Origin: Rubellimicrobium rubrum
Lineage (GTDB): Bacteria; Pseudomonadota; Alphaproteobacteria; Rhodobacterales; Rhodobacteraceae
Assembly: GCF_006152115.1 (NCBI RefSeq)
Contig: NZ_VDFU01000002.1
Coordinates: forward strand, 186,001-250,000
DNA length: 64,000 bases
Direction of reading: 5' to 3'
Part shown: positions 36,127-43,041 of the stretch, one piece after another
Layout: each line of letters starts with the position of its first letter
Position numbering within the stretch: position 1 is the stretch's first letter
Made by a program: the position numbers and the translations under genes
Notes under the pieces: model-generated
What the model was told of the DNA's origin: nothing
Database searches by the model: none
What the model saw: the letters and a program-made list of their open reading frames with translations, nothing else

Positions 36127-36999
36127 GTGACCCCGGTCATCCGCACCCTTCGTGCCGCCGAGGTCCTGGGCCGCGATGCCGTCGCCCTGACACGGGCGAC
36201 ATTGACGCCATCGCGGCCCCTGGGGCTGCATGACCACGACTTCTTCGAACTGCTCTGGGTCCAGAACGGCACCCTGCGCCACCACACCCCAGCCGGACGC
36301 CGCGACCTGCCCGAGGGCACGCTCCTGTTCCTGCGGCCCGAGCACGCGCACGCGCTCCAGAGCCGGGGCGAGGACACGCTGGTCGTGGCGGTCGCGCTGC
36401 ATCCCGGTCTGGTGGCTGACCTAGGGCAGCGTCATCCGGCGTTGGGCGGGCGGCTGTTCTGGGCACCCGCCCCCACCATCCTGGGGCGCGACAGCCGGCA
36501 ACTGGCCGAGTTGAACCAGGCGGCCCTGCGGTTGGAGCGGAGCGGGCGCGACGCGCTTGCGGCCGAGGGCTTCCTGCTTCCGCTGGTCGCGGCCCTGATG
36601 GCCGAGGACGTGCCGCTGCCCGACGACGCGCCGGACTGGCTTCGCGTGGCCTGCGTGGCCGCCCTGTCGCCCAAGGTGTTCCGCGAAGGGGCGGCAGGCT
36701 TCGTCCGGGCCGCGGGACGCGCCCATCCGCATGTCAGCCGCACGGCGCAGCGCTTCCTGGGGCAGACACCGACCGACTACGTCAACGCCCGCCGCATGGC
36801 CCATGCCGCGCGGCGGCTGGCTGGATCGAGCGATCCGCTGGCCGAGATCGCGGCCGAATGCGGGATCGAGAACCTGTCGCACTTTCACCGCCTCTTCCGC
36901 GAGGCGCACGGCACCACCCCCGCCGCCTGGCGCCGCCGCCACCAGCACGACCTCATGCAGCCGGGACTGCCTGCAAAGGACTCGGGCGAGGAGATTTGA
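36127..36999 (+). CDS. AraC-family transcriptional regulator
   Basis: A 290-residue regulator with an N-terminal AraC-type cupin (about residues 20-90: LHDHDFFELLWVQNGTLRHH, PEGTLLFLRPEHAHAL) and a C-terminal double helix-turn-helix (about 215-285: DYVNARRMAHAARRLAGSSDPLAEIAAECGIENLSHFHRLF in pieces, then GTTPAAWRRR). The cupin suggests sensing of a small ligand. The start is uncertain; GTG 36127 is chosen because the frame before it is the shadow of the previous gene. It is the last gene of the hyu cluster and probably its regulator. Its stop codon lies inside the palindrome preceding deoC. Confidence 0.87.
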   Translation: MTPVIRTLRAAEVLGRDAVALTRATLTPSRPLGLHDHDFFELLWVQNGTLRHHTPAGRRDLPEGTLLFLRPEHAHALQSRGEDTLVVAVALHPGLVADLGQRHPALGGRLFWAPAPTILGRDSRQLAELNQAALRLERSGRDALAAEGFLLPLVAALMAEDVPLPDDAPDWLRVACVAALSPKVFREGAAGFVRAAGRAHPHVSRTAQRFLGQTPTDYVNARRMAHAARRLAGSSDPLAEIAAECGIENLSHFHRLFREAHGTTPAAWRRRHQHDLMQPGLPAKDSGEEI

Positions 37000-37012
37000 C
37001 CAAGTGGTCAAA
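36995..37012. promoter_or_regulatory. 18-bp palindromic operator before deoC
   Basis: TTTGACCA and TGGTCAAA form perfect 8-bp arms with a 2-bp centre (AG). The site overlaps the AraC stop codon (36997-36999) and lies 57 bp before the deoC start. GC-poor and symmetrical, it is a likely dimeric-repressor site for the deoC-ALDH16 unit. The protein that binds it is unknown; a GntR-type factor is possible. Confidence 0.65.
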
Positions 37013-37068
37013 CCTTGCTTCATGGGGTACCTCTGTGCGACAGGTTGCGCAGACAAGGGAGGTCGCCC

Positions 37069-38055
37069 GTGCAGATCGACAGAGCCCAGACGCTCGCTCC
37101 GGCGGCGCTCCACGAACCCCGCAACCCCGGACTGCCCCTCGACCTCGACTGGGTCCGGCGGGTGCAGGCCAACACCTCGGCCATTGAGCGGCGCGCGGCG
37201 ACGCTGCCGGGACGGCGGTCGGTCAAGAAGGACTGGCAAGCCGCGTGGCTGTGCCGGGCCATCTCGGTCATCGACCTGACGACGCTTTCGGGCGACGACA
37301 CCGAAGGCCGGGTGCGCCGCCTGTGCGCCAAGGCCCGGCAACCGGTCAGCCCCGAGATCCTGGAAACCTTGGGCATGACCGGGCTGACCGTTGGCGCCGT
37401 CTGCGTGTATCACGACATGGTGCCTGCCGCCGTGGCGGCCCTGCGGGGCACGGACCTCCCGGTCGCCGCCGTGTCCACGGGCTTTCCGGCGGGTCTGTCG
37501 CCCTTTCATCTCCGTATCCAGGAGATCCGCGAAAGCGTGGCCGCCGGCGCGCGGGAGATCGACATCGTCATCTCGCGACGCCACGTGCTGACCGGCAACT
37601 GGCAGGCCCTGTACGACGAGATGCGCGAGATGCGTGAGGCCTGCGGCGAGGCGCATGTGAAGGCCATCCTCGCCACGGGCGAACTGGGGACGCTGAGGAA
37701 CGTGGCCCGCGCGTCGCTGGTCTGCATGATGGGCGGGGCGGACTTCATCAAGACCTCGACCGGCAAGGAAAGCGTCAACGCCACCCTGCCCGTCACGCTG
37801 ACCATGATCCGCGCGATCCGCGACTATCACGACGCGACCGGCATCCGCGTGGGCTACAAGCCCGCTGGCGGCATCAGCAAGGCCAAGGACGCGCTGAACC
37901 ACCTCGCGCTGGTCAAGGACGAGTTGGGGGACCGCTGGCTCCGGCCGGACCTGCTCCGCTTCGGGGCATCCTCGCTTCTGGGCGATATCGAGAGGCAGCT
38001 CGAGCATCATGTGACGGGCGCCTATTCCGCCTCTTGGCGGCACGCCTTGGCCTGA
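37069..38055 (+). CDS. deoC: Deoxyribose-phosphate aldolase
   Basis: A 328-residue DeoC, longer than the ~220-250-residue bacterial enzyme because of an N-terminal extension of about 80 residues, the size class also seen in animal DERA. The Schiff-base lysine is in DFIKTSTGK, with VKAILATGEL and YKPAGGIS as the other barrel strands. It cleaves 2-deoxyribose-5-phosphate to glyceraldehyde-3-phosphate and acetaldehyde. GTG 37069 has AAGGGAGG at ideal spacing; an upstream ATG at 37015 in frame abuts the palindrome. The aldehyde dehydrogenase 11 bp downstream would oxidise the acetaldehyde. Confidence 0.94.
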   Translation: MQIDRAQTLAPAALHEPRNPGLPLDLDWVRRVQANTSAIERRAATLPGRRSVKKDWQAAWLCRAISVIDLTTLSGDDTEGRVRRLCAKARQPVSPEILETLGMTGLTVGAVCVYHDMVPAAVAALRGTDLPVAAVSTGFPAGLSPFHLRIQEIRESVAAGAREIDIVISRRHVLTGNWQALYDEMREMREACGEAHVKAILATGELGTLRNVARASLVCMMGGADFIKTSTGKESVNATLPVTLTMIRAIRDYHDATGIRVGYKPAGGISKAKDALNHLALVKDELGDRWLRPDLLRFGASSLLGDIERQLEHHVTGAYSASWRHALA

Positions 38056-38066
38056 GGGGGAACGCC

Positions 38067-40403
38067 ATGACCATCAAGGAAATCTTCGACAGCATGGAGT
38101 ACGGCCCCGCCCCCGAAAGCGCGTCCGAGGCGCTGGCCTGGATCGCCTCGCACGGGGGGCGCTTCGGCTGCTTCATCGACGGGGCCTTCACCGAGCCGGG
38201 CGAAACCTTTGCCACGAGCAACCCCGCCACTGGCGAGGCGCTGGCCGAGGTCACGCAGGCCACTCAAGGGGATGTGGATCGCGCCGTGGCCGCCGCCCGC
38301 GCCGCGCAGCCGGGCTGGACGGGCCTGGGCGGGCATGGCCGCGCGCGGGTGCTGTATGCCATTGCTCGCCTCTTGCAAAGGCAGTCGCGGCTGTTCGCGG
38401 TGCTGGAAACGCTCGACAACGGCAAGCCCATCCGGGAAAGCCGGGACATCGACATCCCGCTGGCGCAGCGGCACTTCTATCATCACGCGGGCTATGCCGA
38501 GCTGATGGAGACGGAACTACCCGGCCGAGCGCCCCTGGGCGTCTGCGGGCAGGTCATTCCCTGGAATTTTCCGCTGCTGATGCTGGCCTGGAAGGTCGCC
38601 CCCGCGCTGGCGATGGGCAACACGGTCGTCCTCAAGCCCGCCGAGTACACCTCGCTGACCGCGCTCCTTCTTGCCGACCTCTGCCGTCAGGCGGGGGTGC
38701 CCAAGGGGGTCGTGAACATCGTCACCGGCGATGGGGCCGTGGGCGAGATGGTCGTGGCCGCCCCGGTGGAGAAGGTCGCCTTCACCGGCTCCACCGCCGT
38801 TGGCCGCCGCATCCGCGAGGCCACCGCCGGAACCGGCAAGGCGCTGACCTTGGAGCTGGGCGGCAAGTCGCCGTACATCGTGTTCGAGGACGCGGACCTC
38901 GACTCGGCGGTCGAAGGGCTGGTGGACGCGATCTGGTTCAACCAGGGCCAGGTCTGCTGCGCGGGCTCCCGCCTCCTCGTGCAGGAGGGGGTGGCCGACA
39001 CGTTCCACCGCAAGCTCCGCGCGCGGATGGCCACGCTGCGGATCGGCGATCCGCTGGACAAGGTCATCGACATCGGCGCCATCGTGGACCCGGTGCAGCT
39101 GGCCACCATCACCCGCCTCGTGGAGGCCAGCACCGAGGGCGAGCGCTATGTCGCCCCCTGCCCGATCCCGGCCAAGGGGTCGTTCTACCCGCCCACGCTC
39201 ATCACCGGCCTGTCGCCTGCGTCCCCCCTGATGCAGGAGGAGATCTTCGGCCCCGTGCTGGTCGGCACCACCTTCCGCACGCCTGCCGAGGCGGTGGAAC
39301 TGGCCAACAACACCCGCTACGGCCTTGCCGCGACGGTCTGGAGCGAGAACGTCAACCTCGCGCTCGATATCGCGCCCAAGCTGGCGGCGGGCGTGGTCTG
39401 GATCAACGGCACCAACATGTTCGACGCGGCAGCCCCGTTTGGCGGCGTGCGGGAATCGGGCTTCGGACGCGAAGGCGGCTGGGAAGGGCTGGCGGCTTAC
39501 ACCCGCCCTGCCGCGACGCCCGGCGCCGCGCTGAACCCGGTAGAGCCCTTCACGGGCGAGGGCCAGCCGCTCGACGCTCTCGACCGCACGCACAAGCTTT
39601 ATATCGGCGGCAAGCAGGCGCGGCCGGATGGCGGCTACTCCCGCGCGGTCTGGGGCCCGTCCGGTGCGCTGCTGGGGCACGCGAGCCTCGCCAACCGCAA
39701 GGACCTGCGAAATGCCGTCGAGGCGGCGAACGCCGCGCGGTCCTGGGGCCGCACCACGGGTCACGCCCGCGCACAGATCCTCTATTTCCTGGCCGAGAAT
39801 CTGTCCGCCCGGGCTGAGGAGTTCGCCCGCCGCATCGACGGATTGACCGGCCAAGGTGGCGCCGAGGAGGTCGAGGCGTCGCTGCGGACGCTGTTCCGCT
39901 GGGCGGCCTGGGCCGACAAGGTGGATGGCCGCGCTGCAGGCGCACCGTTCCGGGGCGTGGCGCTCGCCATGCGCGAACCGGTGGGGACCATCGGGGTGCT
40001 TTGCGATGACCGCGCGCCGCTTCTGGGGCTGGTCGCGGCCATGGCCCCGGCCATCGCCATGGGAAACCGGACGGTGCTGGTGGCCTCGGAGCCTTACCCT
40101 CTGGCCGCAACGGACTTCTATCAGGTCCTGGAAACCTCGGACGTGCCGGGTGGCGTGGTCAACATCCTGACCGGCTCGCACAAGGAACTGGCCCCGGTGC
40201 TGGCCTCGCACCTCGACATCGACGCGGTGTGGAGCTTCTCGTCCCAGCCGCTCGCGCGGGTGATCGAAGCCGGGTCGGCGGGCAACCTCAAGCGGACCTG
40301 GGTCGAGACCCGCGCCCGCGACTGGACCCGACCGGACGACCGCGCCTTCATCGACGCGGCGACCGAGGTCAAGACGGTCTGGATCCCTTACGGGGAAGGC
40401 TGA
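38067..40403 (+). CDS. Two-domain aldehyde dehydrogenase, ALDH16 type
   Basis: A 778-residue protein with a full ALDH domain (about residues 1-490) and a second, shortened ALDH-like domain (about 515-778). Domain 1 keeps the catalytic Glu region (LELGGKSPYIV) and Cys297 in FNQGQVCCAGSR. Domain 2 ends before the position of a catalytic Cys and looks non-catalytic. This architecture is ALDH16, of which a bacterial example from Loktanella has been studied structurally. Start ATG 38067 follows the deoC stop by 11 bp. It presumably oxidises acetaldehyde from DeoC or another aldehyde of nucleoside breakdown. Confidence 0.88.
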   Translation: MTIKEIFDSMEYGPAPESASEALAWIASHGGRFGCFIDGAFTEPGETFATSNPATGEALAEVTQATQGDVDRAVAAARAAQPGWTGLGGHGRARVLYAIARLLQRQSRLFAVLETLDNGKPIRESRDIDIPLAQRHFYHHAGYAELMETELPGRAPLGVCGQVIPWNFPLLMLAWKVAPALAMGNTVVLKPAEYTSLTALLLADLCRQAGVPKGVVNIVTGDGAVGEMVVAAPVEKVAFTGSTAVGRRIREATAGTGKALTLELGGKSPYIVFEDADLDSAVEGLVDAIWFNQGQVCCAGSRLLVQEGVADTFHRKLRARMATLRIGDPLDKVIDIGAIVDPVQLATITRLVEASTEGERYVAPCPIPAKGSFYPPTLITGLSPASPLMQEEIFGPVLVGTTFRTPAEAVELANNTRYGLAATVWSENVNLALDIAPKLAAGVVWINGTNMFDAAAPFGGVRESGFGREGGWEGLAAYTRPAATPGAALNPVEPFTGEGQPLDALDRTHKLYIGGKQARPDGGYSRAVWGPSGALLGHASLANRKDLRNAVEAANAARSWGRTTGHARAQILYFLAENLSARAEEFARRIDGLTGQGGAEEVEASLRTLFRWAAWADKVDGRAAGAPFRGVALAMREPVGTIGVLCDDRAPLLGLVAAMAPAIAMGNRTVLVASEPYPLAATDFYQVLETSDVPGGVVNILTGSHKELAPVLASHLDIDAVWSFSSQPLARVIEAGSAGNLKRTWVETRARDWTRPDDRAFIDAATEVKTVWIPYGEG

Positions 40404-40404
40404 A

Positions 40405-40426
40405 CGCCTCCCCCCAGGGTCAGGCG
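40405..40426. terminator. Weak hairpin between convergent ALDH16 and DUF1523 genes
   Basis: CGCCT (40405-40409) and AGGCG (40422-40426) pair across a loop that also holds CCC/GGG. It fills the 27-bp gap between two convergent stops. It may act in both directions; stem length is short and there is no T-run. Confidence 0.3.
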
Positions 40427-40430
40427 ATGG

Positions 40431-41030
40431 CTACCGACCGAACCAGCCGCGACGGGGCCGCTCGGGCTGCCAAGCGGCGGACATCGGGTCGGCCCGGCGG
40501 CGCTGCCAGCGGCGGATGCGGGACCAGATCGCCCAGGCGACGGCGATGGTCAGGGTCAGGATGATGATGTTGAACCAGGGGATGACCCGCACGTCCCGGC
40601 TGGCAGCAGGCTCCATGGACACGGCATTGGGGAACATCGACAGGAACGGGACGCGCCAGCCATAATAGCGCATGATCACCCAACGCGGGGTGTCGCGGGT
40701 CGAAACGGCGTCCTGGGCCTCGGCCTGCAGGTTGGCGCTGTCGAACTTGAAGTAGGGCGGGAAGCCGAAGCCCGTGTCCTCGTTGCGGAACACCAGGGGT
40801 CCGCCGTCCCGCTTGGTCGTGTTGATGAAGAACACGTCGGTGACGACCTGGCCCTGAGCGTTGGCCGTCGCCTCGTTGAAGGAGCGGAAGCCCCGCACCT
40901 CGTCCGGCGAGACGATCCTGTTCTCCGTCGAGGTGACGTAGACCACCTCATGCCTGGGCAGGATGTAGTGGAGGAACAGCCCCACCACCACCAGCACGAG
41001 CAGCCCCAACACCCATTTCACGACGCGCAT
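40431..41030 (-). CDS. DUF1523-family membrane-anchored protein
   Basis: A 199-residue protein with an N-terminal membrane helix (WVLGLLVLVVVGLFLHYIL) and a second near the C-terminus (IIILTLTIAVAWAIWSRI), followed by a basic tail rich in Arg. The central ~120 residues (HEVVYVTSTENRIV, DVFFINTTKRDG, FGFPPYFKFDSANLQAEAQ) are the DUF1523 domain, probably periplasmic. Function is unknown. It is the last gene of the seven-gene operon, 13 bp after the previous one. ATG 41030 starts directly before the first helix. Confidence 0.85.
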   Translation of the reverse strand: MRVVKWVLGLLVLVVVGLFLHYILPRHEVVYVTSTENRIVSPDEVRGFRSFNEATANAQGQVVTDVFFINTTKRDGGPLVFRNEDTGFGFPPYFKFDSANLQAEAQDAVSTRDTPRWVIMRYYGWRVPFLSMFPNAVSMEPAASRDVRVIPWFNIIILTLTIAVAWAIWSRIRRWQRRRADPMSAAWQPERPRRGWFGR

Positions 41031-41043
41031 CGACTCTTCCTTC

Positions 41044-41307
41044 TCAAGACACGTTGAGGAGATAGAGCAGGAGAAGCAGGCCCGCCATGGGGCCGATGAC
41101 AACGAGCCACAGGAGCCGCCTGCGAAGGGACCGATCGTAGTCGGCCATGCCGACCTCCACGAAGATGTCCCGCTCCACGAGCCTGTCCCCGGCCTCCCAT
41201 TCTTCCCTCATCCGCCGCTTTTCCCGTAGGCGGAGCCATACCGAGAGGATGAAGTACAGCACCAGCAGGATCAGCAGGACGAACAGGAGAACGCGGAGGA
41301 ACCCCAT
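41044..41307 (-). CDS. Small two-helix membrane protein
   Basis: An 87-residue protein with membrane helices at both ends: LRVLLFVLLILLVLYFILSVWL and LLWLVVIGPMAGLLLLLYLLNV. Between them is a charged cytoplasmic-looking loop (RLREKRRMREEWEAGDRLVERDIFVEVGM). I recognise no family. It begins one base after the stop of the 463-residue gene, so expression is tied to the operon. Small membrane proteins of this type often act as subunits or adaptors for a larger complex; that is inference. Confidence 0.8.
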   Translation of the reverse strand: MGFLRVLLFVLLILLVLYFILSVWLRLREKRRMREEWEAGDRLVERDIFVEVGMADYDRSLRRRLLWLVVIGPMAGLLLLLYLLNVS

Positions 41308-41308
41308 T

Positions 41309-42700
41309 TCAGCGCCGCCTCAGGGAGTCCCAGGGCCCCACCCGGTCGATGATGTCGTCGCCGCGTTGGGGCCGCGACGGCTTGGCGGGCGCCCCCCAGG
41401 GTCCGGCAACCGGGGCGGCGGGCTCGTCCATGGTTTCCTCGGGCCCGAACAGGGCGTCGCGCGTGCCGGCCTTGTCCACCATGTATTCGCGGGCCAGCAC
41501 CTCGGCGACAAAAGCCTGCTTGGCCTCGGACCATGTGCGGTAGAGCCGGTAGAACAGCTCCTTGTGGCAGATGAAGAGCTGGCGGATGTCCAGCGGGCAC
41601 AGCTCGGCCAGAAGCATGTTGACCAGATCGGCGTCGGGCGTCCGCTTGGCCCGCAGCGTGTAGAAGTAGGCCGGGTGGTCCGAGGTGATCCGCGGCCAGC
41701 GCGCCCCGTCCTCGGCCCAGGCCACGAGCTGCGCGAGCCCCTCCCATTCCTGCGGCAGTCGCCCGGCATATCGGCGGGCCAGCGCGCGAAGATCACGGCG
41801 CGTCGTCGCCTCGGAGACATGCCCCTCGGACCCCGCGACCTCCGCCACGATGAAGTCCATCTTCTGGCGCAGGACGGCGGCCACCTCGGCCCCGCGGCCG
41901 GTCACGATGGGCTCGGCCAGTTCATTGACGGACAGGAAGCGGGCGATGCCGGTCCGGTCGGTCAGGTCCAGCACGTCGGCGATGGGCAGCGGTCCCAGCG
42001 CGTGCTTGCCCCCAGCCACGATGGCCGCCGGATGGGGCACCGAGCGGAGGATATAGACCCCGCCGAAATGCGAGGTCCAGAAATCGTCCTGTTCGAAGGT
42101 CATGGACCGGAGCCGGACGGGGTTGCGCGACAGGTCGCCCGTCACGCCGGCCAGCTGGATCATCTCCCCGATCAGGGTGTCGTCCCACCAGGCGTCCGGT
42201 TCGGTCTTGAAGCGGTCGATGAGCCCGGTGAGCCGTTCGGCGGTGGCAACGGTGCCCTGCGTCGTGTCGGCCTCGACCGTGACCTGCCGAATGTCGAACA
42301 GCCGCGCCGGGCTGTCGGCGGCATAGACCGAGTTCACCAGCTCGCCGGCCACGGCGTCGCGGGCGGTCAGGGCGAACAACTCGGCCTCGTTCGCCTCGAT
42401 GAACTGCCGCAGGACCCCGCGCGAGGTGGAGAACCGGGCGTTCAGGAGCGGCGCCTTCTTCTGGTCGGTTGTGAGAAGGATGAACTGCCGATTGAAGCCA
42501 GGAGGGTTGAGGTAATGCTCGTCGCCCAGCTCGTCCCCGATCTCGGGCGAGAAGCCGGACATGTCGATGTGGAAGTCGGGAAGCGCGGTCTCCTTGCCCG
42601 TCAGGTGCTTGAGGGCGCGCTTGTAGCGTTCGACCAGCACGGGGCTGTCCACGAGGACGAGGCCGCCGAACATCAGGCCCTTTTCGATGAGGCGTCTCAC
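41309..42700 (-). CDS. Unrecognised 463-residue operon protein
   Basis: A mainly soluble-looking protein without a family I can name. The start is GTG 42700, overlapping the stop of the small membrane protein by 4 bp (GTGA); the frame beyond it is shadow. Features are an N-terminal MRRLIEKGLMFGGLVLVDSPVLVERYK, a mid-region GGVYILRSVPHPAAIVAGGKHALG, a helical part (ARRYAGRLPQEWEGLAQLVAW) and a proline-rich tail. A stretch of conserved-looking aromatics (FICHKELFYRLYRTWSEAKQAF) comes near residue 390. It sits between two membrane proteins in the AAA+ operon and is probably part of the same complex. Confidence 0.8.
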   Translation of the reverse strand: MRRLIEKGLMFGGLVLVDSPVLVERYKRALKHLTGKETALPDFHIDMSGFSPEIGDELGDEHYLNPPGFNRQFILLTTDQKKAPLLNARFSTSRGVLRQFIEANEAELFALTARDAVAGELVNSVYAADSPARLFDIRQVTVEADTTQGTVATAERLTGLIDRFKTEPDAWWDDTLIGEMIQLAGVTGDLSRNPVRLRSMTFEQDDFWTSHFGGVYILRSVPHPAAIVAGGKHALGPLPIADVLDLTDRTGIARFLSVNELAEPIVTGRGAEVAAVLRQKMDFIVAEVAGSEGHVSEATTRRDLRALARRYAGRLPQEWEGLAQLVAWAEDGARWPRITSDHPAYFYTLRAKRTPDADLVNMLLAELCPLDIRQLFICHKELFYRLYRTWSEAKQAFVAEVLAREYMVDKAGTRDALFGPEETMDEPAAPVAGPWGAPAKPSRPQRGDDIIDRVGPWDSLRRR

Positions 42701-43041
42701 CACGTCTCCTTTACCCAATGCTTTGGCAGGCCCGCGATGGACAGGATCATGAGCGGCGCCCAAAGGAGGGTCGAGGCAAGGCCCAGCCGGAGGAAGTGGA
42801 ACAGGCCGTCCATCGGCCCCGCGTAGAACAGTTCGGAGAAGGGGACGCCCCGGAGGACATACAGCCCGATGAACGCCGCCATGCTCAGCGCCAGCAGGGC
42901 CACGAAGGAGGTCAGCGCGAGGAGAAGCAGGGCCCTCACGCCCTCGGGGAAAATGAGGCTCAGAATCCGGGGCACCAGCCAGCCGAGGAAGGCCAGCGCC
43001 GCTGCCGGGACGATCAGCCCATCCGCAAAGCCCTGAATCAC
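42697..43041 (-). CDS. Small multi-pass membrane protein following the AAA+ gene
   Basis: A 114-residue hydrophobic protein with three or four membrane segments (LIVPAAALAFLGWLVPRILSLIF, ALLLLALTSFVALLALSMAAFIGLYVL, FLRLGLASTLLWAPLMILSIAG). GTG 43041 overlaps the AAA+ stop by 4 bp, and its own stop overlaps the next start by 4 bp, so the three genes are translationally coupled. No family is recognised. It is the obvious candidate for a membrane anchor or channel served by the ATPase. The longer upstream frame (to 43278) is antiphase to the AAA+ gene and rejected. Confidence 0.82.
   Translation of the reverse strand: MIQGFADGLIVPAAALAFLGWLVPRILSLIFPEGVRALLLLALTSFVALLALSMAAFIGLYVLRGVPFSELFYAGPMDGLFHFLRLGLASTLLWAPLMILSIAGLPKHWVKETW

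Noticed and set aside
38517-40211. Minus-strand 564-codon frame opposite the ALDH16 gene
   Set aside because: Composition (Arg/Gly/His-rich) and complete overlap with a domain-supported ALDH gene show it is a shadow.
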